Below are positions 28,309 through 38,704 of a stretch of 64,000 nt of DNA, in pieces. The notes under the pieces are model-generated. The model was not told the origin of the DNA and ran no database searches. It was given only the letters and a program-made list of their open reading frames with translations. Numbering within the stretch: position 1 is the stretch's first letter; every line of letters starts with the position of its first letter. The DNA comes from CAVZOY01 sp963777095 (GTDB taxonomy: Bacteria; Actinomycetota; Actinomycetes; Mycobacteriales; Geodermatophilaceae), in assembly GCA_963777095.1 (NCBI GenBank), contig CAVZOY010000006.1, positions 992,001 through 1,056,000 of the forward strand, read 5' to 3'. The position numbers were made by a program, and so were the translations under genes.

Positions 28309-29724
28309 CGCCCGACCTGGGGACGGCGCTCGCCGAACCTCGTGGCCTGCTCGAACGCGTGCCCGACCTCCAGCAGTCGCCGCTCCGCACGCGGCGCCGC
28401 GACGATCTGCAGCCCCACCGGCAGGCCGTCGGGCGTGAACCCGCCGGGTACCGACAGCGCGGGGCAGCCGGTCGCGGAGATCACCGTGCAGGAGCGCATC
28501 CACTCCAGGTAGTTCGCCTGCGGGACGCCGGCGATCTCGGTCGGGTACTCGATCTCGACCGGGAAGGGCAGCACCTGGGTGGTCGGCGCCAGGAGGACGT
28601 CGTACTCGTCGAAGAAGGCGACCATCCGCTCGTGCAGCCTGGTGTGCAGCTGCTCGGCCCGGGCGAGGTCGGAGCCGGTGAGCTTCGCGCCCTGCTCGGC
28701 GTTCCAGCGGATCGACGCCTTCACCTCGTCCGGATGGCGGCGGGCGAGGTCGCTGTAGGTGGCGTCGAAGAGCCAGGCGCGCAGCGTGCCGAACACCTCG
28801 TCGGCGCCGTCCAGCTTCGGGCAGGCCTCCTCGACGACGGCGCCCAGCGACTCGAAGACCGCTCCGGCCGGTGCCAGCGCCGCGGCGATCGCCGGGTCGA
28901 CGGTGACCCGGCCGCCCAGGTCCGGCGCCCAGGCGACCCGCAGCCCGTCCAGCGATTCCGGCAGCGGCGCGGCGAAGCCCGCCGGGTCGTCGGAGAGTGC
29001 GATCGGCACGCGTGGGTCGGGCCCGGCGACGGCCGACAGCTGCAGCGCGACGTCGGCCACCGTGCGACCCATCGGGCCCTGCACCGACAGCGTCGACCAC
29101 GCCATCGGCGCCGGCCAGGTGGGCACCCGGCCGGGGGTGGGCCGCAGGCCGACGACGTTGCAGAACGCGGCGGGGTTGCGCAGCGAGCCGCCCATGTCGC
29201 TGCCCTCGGCCAGCGGCACCAGGCCGGCCGCGAGCGCGGCCGCGGCGCCGCCGCTCGAGCCGCCGGCCGAGAGGCCGTGCCGGTACGGGTTGTGCGTCGC
29301 GCCGAAGAGGGTGTTGAAGGTGTGCGAGCCGGCCGCGAACTCCGGCACGTTGGTCTTGCCGACCCGGATCGCGCCGGCGGCCCGGAGCCGGGCGACCACG
29401 AGCTCGTCGCGCGCCGGCACGGTCGAGGCGTGCAGCGGCGAGCCCCACGTCGTCCGCATGCCGCCGGTCGCGTGCGTGTCCTTGTGCGCCACGGGCAGGC
29501 CGTGCAGCGGGCCGACGTCCTCGCCCGCCGCCAGTGCCGCGTCGGCCGCGTCGGCCGCCGCCCGGGCGCCGTCGGCGTCCAGGGTGACGATGGCGTTGAG
29601 CGACGGGTTGACCCGTTCGATGCGCGTCGAGGTGCGCGTCCAGCAGCTCGCGGGCGGAGATCTGCCGCGAACGGACCAGCGCCGCCAGCTCCGTCGCCGG
29701 CCGGAGGCAGAGCTCGTCGTGCAT
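28305..29724 (-). CDS. Amidase-signature family hydrolase (one apparent frameshift)
   Basis: About 472 residues. The Ser-cisSer-Lys triad is visible: Lys in GLPVAHKDTH, cis-Ser in SAGGSSGGAAAA, nucleophilic Ser in GSDMGGSLRNPAAF. The N-terminus MHDELCLRPATELAALVRS is typical of the family, and a shift near 29630 joins it to ERVNPSLNAIVTLDAD. It probably hydrolyses a carboxamide; it is not GatA by context. It is followed by the MFS transporter in a 4-nt overlap, which suggests export or uptake of a related compound. Divergent from argG, with 63 nt between start codons. Confidence 0.88.
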
Positions 29725-29750
29725 GCAACGCACCCTGTCACAGAGCCGTC

Positions 29751-29780
29751 TTTGCATAACCATGCACGATCATGCATGAT
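29751..29780. promoter_or_regulatory. Putative ArgR operators (ARG boxes) upstream of argG
   Basis: TTTGCATAACCATGCA (29751-29766) and ATGCACGATCATGCAT (29762-29777) overlap in the amidase-argG intergenic region. TTGCATAACC and CATGCAT resemble the ARG boxes described upstream of Streptomyces arginine genes. A further TGCATGCA lies at 29720-29727, at the amidase start. ArgR control of argG is therefore likely; no ArgR gene is in view. Confidence 0.55.
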
Positions 29781-29787
29781 CGAAAGC

Positions 29788-31237
29788 ATGTCCAAGGTGC
29801 TCACCTCCCTGCCCGTCGGCGAGCGCGTCGGCATCGCCTTCTCCGGAGGCCTCGACACCTCGGTCGCCGTCGCGTGGATGCGGGACAGGGGTGCGGTGCC
29901 CTGCACCTACACGGCCGACATCGGCCAGTACGACGAGCCCGACATCGCCTCGGTGCCCGACCGCGCCGCCGCCTACGGCGCGGAGATCGCCCGGCTCGTC
30001 GACTGCCGCGCGGCACTCGTCGAGGAGGGCCTCGCGGCCCTGACCTGCGGTGCCTTCCACATCCGGTCGGGCGGACGCAGCTACTTCAACACCACTCCGC
30101 TCGGGCGCGCGGTCACCGGCACCCTGCTCGTCCGGGCGATGATGGACGACGACGTCCAGATCTGGGGCGACGGCTCGACGTTCAAGGGCAACGACATCGA
30201 GCGGTTCTACCGGTACGGGCTGCTGGCCAACCCGTCGTTGCGGATCTACAAGCCCTGGCTGGACGCCGACTTCGTCACCGAGCTCGGTGGCCGCAAGGAG
30301 ATGTCCGAGTGGCTGCTGGCCCACGGCCTGCCGTACCGGGACAGCGTCGAGAAGGCCTACTCGACCGACGCCAACATCTGGGGCGCCACCCACGAGGCCA
30401 AGGCGCTCGAGCACCTCGACGCCAGCGTGGAGATGGTCGAGCCGATCATGGGCGTGCCGTTCTGGGACCCGGACGTCGAGATCTCGCCCGAGGACGTGAC
30501 CATCGGCTTCGAGCAGGGCCGCCCGGTCACCGTCGAACGGCAAGGAGTTCTCCTCCCCCGTCGACCTCGTGCTGGAGGTCAACGCGATCGGCGGCCGGCA
30601 CGGCATGGGCATGTCCGACCAGATCGAGAACCGCATCATCGAGGCCAAGAGCCGGGGCATCTACGAGGCACCCGGCATGGCGCTGCTGCACGCGGCCTAC
30701 GAGCGGCTGGTCAACGCCATCCACAACGAGGACACCCTGGCCTCGTACCACAGCGAGGGCCGGCGGCTGGGCCGGCTGATGTACGAGGGCCGCTGGCTCG
30801 ACCCACAGGCGCTGATGCTGCGGGAGTCGCTGCAGCGCTGGGTCGGCACGGCGGTGACCGGCGAGGTCACGCTGCGGCTGCGCCGGGGCGAGGACTACTC
30901 GATCCTCGACACCTCCGGTCCGGCCTTCAGCTACCACCCCGACAAGCTGTCGATGGAGCGCACCGAGGACTCCGCGTTCGGCCCGGTCGACCGGATCGGC
31001 CAGCTGACCATGCGCAACCTCGACATCGCCGACTCGCGCGCCAAGCTCGAGCAGTACGCGTTCCTGGGCATGGTCGGCAGCTCGCACCCGAAGCTCATCG
31101 GCGCCGCGCAGGCGGCCTCGACCGGGCTGATCGGCGCCATGCCCGAGGGCGGCGCGCAGGTGATCGCCTCGCGCGGCCAGGTCTCGCCGGACGACGAGCT
31201 GCTCGACCGCGCCGCGATGGAGATGGGCACGGACTGA
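29788..31237 (+). CDS. argG: Argininosuccinate synthase (one apparent frameshift)
   Basis: ATP-dependent condensation of citrulline and aspartate in arginine synthesis. About 482 residues, so the long (E. coli ArgG-like) type and not the roughly 400-residue type. ATP loop GIAFSGGLDTS, citrulline/aspartate sites TYTADIGQYDEPD and IWGDGSTFKGNDIERFYRYG. An extra base near 30535 splits the gene after PVTVE; the next frame continues at once with KEFSSPVDLVLEVNAIGGRHG. The ATG at 29788 matches the family N-terminus (SKVLTSLP); an in-frame ATG at 29776 overlaps the operator. No other arg genes are adjacent. Confidence 0.93.
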
Positions 31238-31255
31238 TCAAGGGCCGCGCCGGCG

Positions 31256-33867
31256 CTACTGGGGCTCCGGCGGCACCGTCGGTGGGACGACGTTGGGCCC
31301 GGCCTCGGCGCGGCCGCGGCTCGTCCTGCCGGTGCAGCCGGACGGCGACCAGGGCGACGTCGTCCTCGGGCCGGCCGTGCACGAGCCGCTCGAGGATCTC
31401 GTCGAGGAGCTCCTCCAGCGGGCGCTCGGCGAGGTCCATCAGCGCCTCGCGCAGCCGCTCCAGACCGGCGTCGAGGTCGGCGTCGCGGCGCTCGATCAGC
31501 CCGTCGGTGTAGAGCAGCACCGTCGCGCCGCGGTCCAGCGTCACGACCGACTCGTGCCGGGTGACCCCGGCGTCCACCCCGAGGAGCAGGTCGCCGGCCC
31601 AGGACGCCAGCTCGGCGACGCTGCCGTCCGGGTTGATCACCAGCGGCGGCAGGTGGCCCGCGTTGGCCCACCGCATGCGGGTGACGCCGCGGCGACGCTC
31701 GTCGTCGGTCTGCTCGAAGCGCGCGACCGCCGCCGTGGCCAGCGTCCGCATGAGCAGGGTGGTCATCGAGGCGTCCAGGCCGCGGAGCACCTCGACCGGG
31801 CCGGCGTCGCTGTAGGTCGCGATGCCGCGCAGCAGCCCGCGCAGCTGGCCCATCGCCGCCGCGGCCTCGGTGTCGTGCCCGACGACGTCGCCGATGACCA
31901 CCATCGTGCTGCCGCTGGGCTGCAGGAAGGCGTCGTACCAGTCGCCGCCCACGCGCGCGGCCTCGACCGCGGGCAGGTAGCGGACGGCGATCTCCGCATG
32001 GTCCGGCTCCGGCGGCTCGGTGAGCAGGCTGCGCTGCAGGCCCTCGGCCAGCTGCTGCTGCTCGGCGTAGAGCCGGGCGTTGTCCAGCGCCATCCCGGCG
32101 CGGTCGGCGACGTCCTGCGCGGTGGCGACGTCGTCGTCCGTGGGCGTGTGCCCGGCGCTGTAGAAGAGCGTCAGCAGGCCGACCGTGCGGCCGCGGGCGC
32201 GCAGCGGCAGGGCGACCTCCGTGTCGGGGGCCAGCACGCCGAGCAGCTCCTTCGCCGGGCCGGGCGGCAGCAGCTCGAGGACCTCCTCGCCGGAGAAGGT
32301 CGTCGGCTCGCCCGTGGTCAGCGCCCGGGCGACCGGCGCGGTCATCGGCATCGCCGGCAGCCGCACCTCGGCGTAGCGCTCGAGCACGGCCCGGCGGGCC
32401 GGGTCGACGTGCCAGGTGCCGACGTCGCGCGGCTGGCCGTCGGGCTCGATCACGGTGACGACGCAGGCATCGGCCAGCGCCGGCACGACCAGCCGCGGCA
32501 ACCGCGCCGTCGCCGCCTGCGACGTCGAGCGTCCCCGCGAGGTCCGCGCTGACCCGGGCCATGATGGCCAGCCGCTCGTTCGCCCGCTCGGCACGCTCCT
32601 GCACCGCGCGCCGCTCGGTCACCTCGAGGAAGTAGACCGACAGCCCGTCGGGGCTCGGCCAGGCGCGGATCTCGTACCAGCCGTCCAGCGGTGCGGGGTA
32701 GTAGGCGTCGAAGCGCAACCGGCTCGCCGGTGCGGACCGCCGCCCGGTAGTTGTCCTCGAACGCGCTGTTCACGGCGGCCGGGAATGCCTCCCACAGCGA
32801 CTCGCCCGAGCAGCTCCTCACGACGTGCGGCCCAGCAGCCGCTCGGCCTCGACGTTGAGGTGGGTGAAGCGCCAGTCCGCGGTCCAGGGAGTAGAAGCGC
32901 GGCCGGCATGGCCTCGAGCACCCGGGCGACGCGGACCTCGCCCGCCCGCTCGCCCGTGGTGTCGTAGGCGGCGCCGAGCACCCGGGCCGCACGGCCCCGC
33001 GCGTCGGCCACGGTGCGGCCGCGTGCGTGCACCCAGCGGGTCTCGCCGTCCGGCAGCACGACCCGGTACTCGGAGTCGTACTCGCCGCAGGTCTCGATGC
33101 TGGTCTGCAGCGCCTCGCTGACGCGGGGCAGGTCGTCGGGGTGCAGCCGCTCGTTGAACGCCTCGATGCTGTGGCCGAAGTCCTCGACCGTGTAGCCGAA
33201 CATCCGGATGAGCCGCTCGTCCCAGAGCAGCTCGCCGGTCCGCAGGTCCCAGTCGAACGTGCCGATGCCCGCGGCGTCGATGGCCAGGCCCCAGCGGACC
33301 CGCTCCCCGGCGAACTCGTCGACGAGCGCGGAGAGCTGGAGCTCGGTGACCACGGAGGCGGCGAGCTGCCGCAGCGTGGCGACGTCGCCGTCGGTCCAGT
33401 CGCGCGGCTCGGGATCGAAGACGCACAGGACGCCGACGACGGCGCCGGCGTCGGTCGACCAGCGGCGTGCCGAGGTACGAGCCGATCTCGCCGGAGCCGA
33501 CCGGGTCGAGGTGCGCGAAGCGGCCGTCGGCGCGCGCGTCCGGGACCGCGAGCGCCGGCTCGCCCCTGGCCGCGGCCATCGAGCAGAAGGACTCGTCCAG
33601 CGGGCAGGCCGTGCCCACCGAGTCCGCCGCGGCACCGGCCGCTCCCGCGGTGAACAGCTCGTCGCCGAGCAGGTTGATCTGCGCGGACGCCGTCCCGAGC
33701 AGGCGGGCCGCCAGCTCGGCGAGCCGGTCGAGCGCCGGGGAAGGCGCCGGACGGCGGGCCGGAGCCGCTCGGCCTCCCGGACGCGCAGCTCGTCCGCGCG
33801 CAGCGACCGCCGCCGCGTCGGCGGTCGAGCCCGGCCCGCCGATCAGTGCTCCCGACGTCCTGTCCAC
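31256..33867 (-). pseudogene. GAF-PAS-PAS-GAF-SpoIIE serine phosphatase (several frameshifts)
   Basis: Large multi-sensor PP2C phosphatase of about 870 residues. GAF (ALDRLAELAARLLGT to GSGEIGSYLGTPLV), PAS (WGLAIDAAGIGTFDWDLRTG), a second PAS (DWRFTHLNVEAERLLGR), another GAF (PALADACVVTVIEPDG), then SpoIIE/PP2C with VGGDWYDAF, GDVVGHD, LLYTDGLIERRDA and EDDVALVAVRLH. Frames change near 33460, 32900, 32830, 32730 and 32520; a last one near 31333 gives the C-terminus VPPTVPPEPQ and stop at 31256. The GTG at 33867 has GAGGGG upstream. The GAF-to-phosphatase part is strongly similar to that of 16079-17729. It probably acts on STAS-type anti-sigma antagonists. Confidence 0.87.
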
Positions 33868-33945
33868 CAGTGCCCCTCTGCCCGGTCCAGCCCGGGGATA
33901 CGCCCATCCCGAGGACACGGTTCGCCAGGGATCCGCTCCGTTATG

Positions 33946-34734
33946 TCACGCCGACAGCACGCGACGCAACCGAACCGGACGGACAGTCACGTCGGCACGA
34001 CCAGCTTCAGGGCCGTGCGCGCCCTCCCGCTCCACCCGCCACCCGGCCCGCCGCAGCACCGTCACCAGCCGGCCCGGCTCGTCGGGCTCGGCCGTGGTGG
34101 TCGCCAGCAACCGGGCCACCCGCCCCTTGTGCGCCTTGTTGAAGTGGCTCACCACGGACCGCGAGCCGTCGGGCCGCTCGCTGAGCACCCGCACGGTCAC
34201 CGCGCCCGGGACCGGTGCCAGCGCGGCGTAGGACCCGCTGCGCAGGTCGACGACGAGGCCGTCGGCGGCGGCGAGGACAGGGGAGAGGACCGGCCGCCAG
34301 AGCGCCCGCAACCCGGGCAGCCCGGGCAGCGTCGAGCCGGCCGACAGCCGGTAGGCGGGCACCGGGTCGTCGGCGGCGACCAGGCCGAACAGGGCCGATC
34401 CGACGGCCAGCCGGCGGCCGGCACGGGCGCGCTGCGCGCGGGTCAGCGTTCGGACGCCGAGGGCGTCGTAGAGGACGCCGGTGTAGCGCAGCACCGCCGG
34501 CATCGTCGGCGCCGTCCACAGCGCGGCGTTGCGCGCGATCTCGGCGTCCTGTGCCGCGGACAGCCCGAGCGCGGCGCGGCACGCCGGCACGTCGTCGGCC
34601 AGCTTGACCAGCGCCTCGACGAGCTCCGTGCGGACGCCGGTCAGCGCGTCGGCCGCGGTCAGGAGCGACAGGTCGAGCGGTGCGCCGTCCCCACCCGGGG
34701 CCTTGGTCTCCGACGGCGGCAGCAGGACGAGCAC
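33946..34734 (-). CDS. yaaA: Peroxide-stress protein YaaA (DUF328 family)
   Basis: 262 residues. N-terminus MLVLLPPSETK and the later SHFNKAHKGRVARLL are hallmarks of YaaA. In E. coli the family lowers free iron during peroxide stress and binds DNA. It starts 7 nt after the stop of xth, so peroxide response and repair of oxidised DNA are paired in one operon. Length normal. Confidence 0.92.
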   Translation of the reverse strand: MLVLLPPSETKAPGGDGAPLDLSLLTAADALTGVRTELVEALVKLADDVPACRAALGLSAAQDAEIARNAALWTAPTMPAVLRYTGVLYDALGVRTLTRAQRARAGRRLAVGSALFGLVAADDPVPAYRLSAGSTLPGLPGLRALWRPVLSPVLAAADGLVVDLRSGSYAALAPVPGAVTVRVLSERPDGSRSVVSHFNKAHKGRVARLLATTTAEPDEPGRLVTVLRRAGWRVEREGAHGPEAGRADVTVRPVRLRRVLSA

Positions 34735-34741
34735 GGCGGCG

Positions 34742-35545
34742 TCAATCGGCCAGGTCGACGACGACGGGCGCGTGGTCGCTGGCGCCCTTGCCCTTGCGCT
34801 CCTCGCGGTCGATCAGCGCGCCGCCGACGCGGGCGGCGAGCGCGGGGGAGCCGAGGACGAAGTCGATCCGCATGCCCTCGCGGCGGGGGAAGCGCAGCTG
34901 CGTGTAGTCCCAGTACGTGTAGACGCCGGGGCCCGGGGTGTGCGGGCGGACGACGTCGGCGTAGCCGGCCTCCACCACCGCCCGGAACGCGGCCCGCTCG
35001 GGCGGCGACACGTGGGTGGAGTGCGCGAAGACGGCCATGTCCCAGACGTCGTCGTTCTCGGGCGCGATGTTCCAGTCGCCGACCAGCGCGATCTGCGCCT
35101 CGGCGTCCTTCGCGAGCCAGCCGGCGGAGGTGTCCCGCAGCGCGGCCAGCCACTCGAGCTTGTACCGGTAGTGCGGGTCGGCCAGGGTGCGGCCGTTGGG
35201 CACGTACAGGCTCCACACCCGGACGCCGCCGCAGGTCGCGCCGAGCGCCCGCGCCTCGGCCTTGTGCTCCCCGCCCGCCCCATCCCCCCACGTCGGCTGG
35301 CCGGGGAAGCCGATCTCGACGTCCTCGATGCCGATCCGGGACACGATCGCCACGCCGTTCCACTGCGAGAATCCGACGTGCGCGACCTCGTAGCCGAGCG
35401 CCGCGAACGGCATCTCGGGGAACTGGTCGTCGCGGCACTTGGTCTCCTGCAGCGCCAGGACGTCGACGTCGCGACGCTCCAGCCAGGAGGCCACGCGCTC
35501 GGCGCGCGAACGGATCGAGTTGACGTTCCAGGTCGCCAGGCGCAC
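34742..35545 (-). CDS. xth: Exodeoxyribonuclease III (AP endonuclease)
   Basis: 267 residues of the EEP/Xth family: NVNSIRSR, LQETKCRDDQFP (metal Glu), LYVPNGR, GDWNIAPENDDVWD (Asp/Asn) and GASDHAPVVVDL (terminal Asp-His pair). It incises abasic sites and trims 3' blocks in base excision repair. It is preceded on the same strand by a VOC gene 11 nt upstream and followed by yaaA, so the three may be one transcript. Confidence 0.95.
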   Translation of the reverse strand: MRLATWNVNSIRSRAERVASWLERRDVDVLALQETKCRDDQFPEMPFAALGYEVAHVGFSQWNGVAIVSRIGIEDVEIGFPGQPTWGDGAGGEHKAEARALGATCGGVRVWSLYVPNGRTLADPHYRYKLEWLAALRDTSAGWLAKDAEAQIALVGDWNIAPENDDVWDMAVFAHSTHVSPPERAAFRAVVEAGYADVVRPHTPGPGVYTYWDYTQLRFPRREGMRIDFVLGSPALAARVGGALIDREERKGKGASDHAPVVVDLAD

Positions 35546-35556
35546 GACTCCCGAGC

Positions 35557-35952
35557 TTACGGAGTGCCCGCGGCCCGCTCGGCGTCACTGCGCAGGATGC
35601 AGAACTCGTTGCCCTCGGGGTCGGCGAGCACCACCCAGCCCGAGCCGTCCTGCTGGCGACGGTCGTCGACGACGGTGCTGCCGAGTTCCAGCAGGCGGGC
35701 CAGCTCGGTGTCGCGCGTCCCCTCGGCCGGAACGAGGTCGAAGTGCACCCGGTTCTTGACCCGCTTGGTCTCGGGCACCTCGATGAACAGCAACCGCTGG
35801 GCGCCGTCCGGCGAGATGATCAGGCACTCCTCGTCGCCGGGCTCGTCGGGTTCGGCCGGGTCCGGCCCGAAGCCGAGGACCGCCGCCCAGAACTGTGCCT
35901 GCGCGTAGGCATCGGTGCTGTCGACGCTGGTGTGCGAGATGCGGGCCGCCAC
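35557..35952 (-). CDS. VOC-family (glyoxalase/bleomycin-resistance-like) protein
   Basis: 131 residues, one VOC domain: AQFWAAVLGFGPDPA, RLLFIEVPETKRVKNRVHFDLVP and WVVLADPEGNEFCIL. The His in RVHFDL and the last Glu in the PEGNEF turn are the usual metal/active-site positions. The GTG at 35952 is chosen because family members begin with ARISHTSVDS; the frame is open a little further upstream. Function unassigned; 3-nt-scale spacing to xth suggests cotranscription. Confidence 0.82.
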   Translation of the reverse strand: MAARISHTSVDSTDAYAQAQFWAAVLGFGPDPAEPDEPGDEECLIISPDGAQRLLFIEVPETKRVKNRVHFDLVPAEGTRDTELARLLELGSTVVDDRRQQDGSGWVVLADPEGNEFCILRSDAERAAGTP

Positions 35953-35971
35953 AGCGCAACGATGTCCCTTC

Positions 35972-36922
35972 TCAGACCTGGACCGGCACCTCGCCGCGCG
36001 CGGCGACACGGGCCCGCACGCGCTCCCGGCTCTCGACGAACTTCGTGGCCTGCGCGTCGAGGCCGGCCAGGAACTGCGCGAGCTCCTCGCGGGCCTGCTC
36101 GCCGGCGGGGCCGAGGTCGGTCCGGTCGAAGACCTTCCAGAACCGGAGGATCGGCGCGACGACCTCGTCGTGGTGCAGCCGCAGGTCGTAGATGCCGGCC
36201 TTGGCGATGATCGTCGAGTTCTTGCGGAAGTTCGCCATGTTGGCGCCGGGCATCTCGAAGTTGATCACCTCGGTGGCCACCGCGCGCATCATCTCGTCGG
36301 GATTGATGTCGAAGGCCGCCTGCACGAGGTTGCGGTAGAAGACCATGTGCAGGTTCTCGTCGGTCGCGATGCGGGCGAGCAGCTGGTCGGCGATCGGGTC
36401 CATGCAGGCCTTGCCCGTGTTGCGGTGCGAGACGCGGGTCGCGAGCTCCTGGAACGAGACGTAGGCGACCGCCTCGAGCGGCGTCTTGTCGCCGGAGTCG
36501 TAGCCGAGCGTCATGTAGGCCATCCGTGCCCGCTCGAGCTCGACCGGGTCGACGCCCCGGGTGACGACCAGGTAGTCGCGCAGCGCGACGCCGTGCCGGT
36601 TCTCCTCAGCGGTCCAGCGGCCCACCCACGTGCCCCAGGCACCGTCGCGGCCGAAGCGGGTGGCGATCTCCCGGTGGTAGCTGGGCAGGTTGTCCTCGGT
36701 CAGCAGGTTGACGAACATCGAGGCCTTGGCGGTGTCGTCCAGGCGGGACTGCTCGGGCGACCAGTCCTCGCCGCCGAGGAAGGCGAAGTTACGGCCCTCG
36801 TCCCACGGGACGTAGTCGTGCGGATGCCATTCCTTGGCCAGGCGGTCGTGGCGGTCGAGGTTCTGGGCGACCACCGGCTCCAACTCGATGAGGATCGCGC
36901 TGTGCGGCGACGTCTGCGGCAT
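35972..36922 (-). CDS. Acyl-ACP desaturase (ferritin-like di-iron)
   Basis: 316 residues of the actinobacterial DesA-type stearoyl-ACP desaturase family. The two iron-binding pairs are visible as EENRHG and DENLHM, with further Glu in helices near LLTEDNLPSYHRE. It introduces a double bond into acyl-ACP for membrane lipids. It has a GGAGGT ribosome site 7 nt before the ATG. The gene is monocistronic or the first gene of the group running to yaaA (19 nt to the VOC gene). Confidence 0.93.
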   Translation of the reverse strand: MPQTSPHSAILIELEPVVAQNLDRHDRLAKEWHPHDYVPWDEGRNFAFLGGEDWSPEQSRLDDTAKASMFVNLLTEDNLPSYHREIATRFGRDGAWGTWVGRWTAEENRHGVALRDYLVVTRGVDPVELERARMAYMTLGYDSGDKTPLEAVAYVSFQELATRVSHRNTGKACMDPIADQLLARIATDENLHMVFYRNLVQAAFDINPDEMMRAVATEVINFEMPGANMANFRKNSTIIAKAGIYDLRLHHDEVVAPILRFWKVFDRTDLGPAGEQAREELAQFLAGLDAQATKFVESRERVRARVAARGEVPVQV

Positions 36923-37128
36923 GGGGACCTCCGGGGCTCGGTCGACCGACGGCGCGAAACCTACGCTGCCGTAACCAACGGTCGCTAGTCCGGTTCAGTG
37001 CCCACTCGTGGCCCCCGTCACCCCTGGAAGTGGGACGGGATCCGCCCAGGGCCCCGACAACCGCCGCCGACCGCCGATCGGTGGGATCATGACGCCGTGA
37101 CCTGCGGACAGAGCCCAGGAACCGGCGC

Positions 37129-38700
37129 GTGACCGCCGGTCGACGTCCGCCGGCCGCATCACCGCCCGCAGGTGCCTCACCCACCGGAACCGGTGATGCC
37201 CACCGCCCTTTCCGGTCCGTGCTCGGCTGGACCGTGCTCGGTGCCCTGCTGCCCGGCACGGGACTCATCGCCGCGGGGCGTCGCCGGATCGGTGCCGTCG
37301 TCCTCGTCCTCTTCCTCGCCCTGTTCGGCGTGCTCGGCTGGATGGCGCTGACCGACCGCCAGGGCCTGGCCCGCTTCTCGGTGGACACGAGCAACCTGGT
37401 CTGGGTCATCGTCGCCATCGCCGCGGTCGCACTGCTGTGGGTCGTGGTCATCGTCGTGGGCTACCGCCTGCTGCTTCCCCGGAGGACGGCGCGCGGCAAG
37501 AGGGTGCTCGGCGGGCTGGTCGTCGCACTGCTCGTGCTCGGCGTGGCCCTGCCGGCCTACTTCGTCGGCCGCATCGCCGGCACGACCCGTGACCTGATCG
37601 CCAACGTCTTCGACGACGACGTCCAGTCGGCCACGGTCGAGGACGTGCCGGACCCCTTCGGCGACAAGGAGCGGGTCAACGTGCTGCTGCTCGGCGGCGA
37701 CGCCGGGCACAACCGGGAGGGCACCCGCACGGACACGGTGATCGTGGCCAGCATCGACACCGAGACCGGCGACACGACGCTGATCAGCCTGCCGCGCAAC
37801 CTGCAGAACCTGCCCTTCCCGGAGGACAGCCCGCTGGCCGACGTCTACCCGGCGCCGCTGGGCTTCACGGGCGCGACGGAGTCCGACGGCCTCCTGAACG
37901 CGGTCTACGACAACGGCCCGGCGGCCCACCCGGACATCCTGGGACCCACCGACAACCCCGGTGCGGACTTCCTCAAGCTGGGCATCGGCGAGGCGCTGGG
38001 CCTGACCATCGACTACTACGTGCTGGTCAACCTGGACGGCTTCAAGGAACTGGTCAACGCGCTCGGCGGGATCACCGTCAACGTCAACTACTGGGTGCCG
38101 ATCGGCGGCAGCGAGTCCGAGGGGATCCTCCCCGACGGCTACATCGCGCCCGGGCCGAACCAGAAGCTCGGCGGGTACCACGCCCTCATGTACGCCCGCG
38201 GACGCTACGGGCTCACGGACTACGACCGCATGGCCCGGCAGCGCTGCGCCATCGACGCCATCATCGACGCCGCCGACCCGATCACCCTGCTCCGCCGGTA
38301 CGAGCGGCTGGCCGACACGACGAAGGACATCGTCCTCACCGACATCCCGGGCCGGGTGCTGGACGACTTCGTCGACCTGGCGTTCCTCGTCAAGGACGCC
38401 GACGTCAGCAGTCTCGTCTTCGACACCTCGGTGATCGAGCCCGCCTATCCCGACTACGACAAGATGCGCCGGCTGGTCGACCGGGCACTGAACCCGCCGC
38501 CGCCGTCGAACGGGAACGGCGTGGCCGGCTCGTCGAGCTCGTCGCCGAGCAGCAGCGCGCCGCCGAGCGATCCGGCGGCGACGCCGACGCCCGAACCCGG
38601 CGAGGACCCGGTGGACGACGTCCGGGACGCCTGCGCCTACGACCCCGAGCAGGCCGCCGAGGCCCGCGCCGAGGGCGAACCGCCGTCCAAGTTCGGCTGA
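37129..38700 (+). CDS. LytR-CpsA-Psr (LCP) family cell-envelope ligase
   Basis: 523 residues. Three predicted N-terminal membrane segments (about residues 30-72, 84-112 and 127-148), then the extracellular LCP domain: VNVLLLGGDAGHNREGTRTD, TVIVASIDTETG, LISLPRNLQ, DYYVLVNLDGFKELVNALGG and YARGRYGLTDYDRMARQ. The Arg and Asp residues needed for pyrophosphate and Mg binding are present. A Ser/Pro-rich low-complexity tail follows. LCP proteins attach polyprenyl-linked glycopolymers to peptidoglycan or arabinogalactan. The GTG start is the first plausible one; the 206 bases before it hold no gene. Confidence 0.92.
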   Translation: MTAGRRPPAASPPAGASPTGTGDAHRPFRSVLGWTVLGALLPGTGLIAAGRRRIGAVVLVLFLALFGVLGWMALTDRQGLARFSVDTSNLVWVIVAIAAVALLWVVVIVVGYRLLLPRRTARGKRVLGGLVVALLVLGVALPAYFVGRIAGTTRDLIANVFDDDVQSATVEDVPDPFGDKERVNVLLLGGDAGHNREGTRTDTVIVASIDTETGDTTLISLPRNLQNLPFPEDSPLADVYPAPLGFTGATESDGLLNAVYDNGPAAHPDILGPTDNPGADFLKLGIGEALGLTIDYYVLVNLDGFKELVNALGGITVNVNYWVPIGGSESEGILPDGYIAPGPNQKLGGYHALMYARGRYGLTDYDRMARQRCAIDAIIDAADPITLLRRYERLADTTKDIVLTDIPGRVLDDFVDLAFLVKDADVSSLVFDTSVIEPAYPDYDKMRRLVDRALNPPPPSNGNGVAGSSSSSPSSSAPPSDPAATPTPEPGEDPVDDVRDACAYDPEQAAEARAEGEPPSKFG

Positions 38701-38704
38701 CGCG

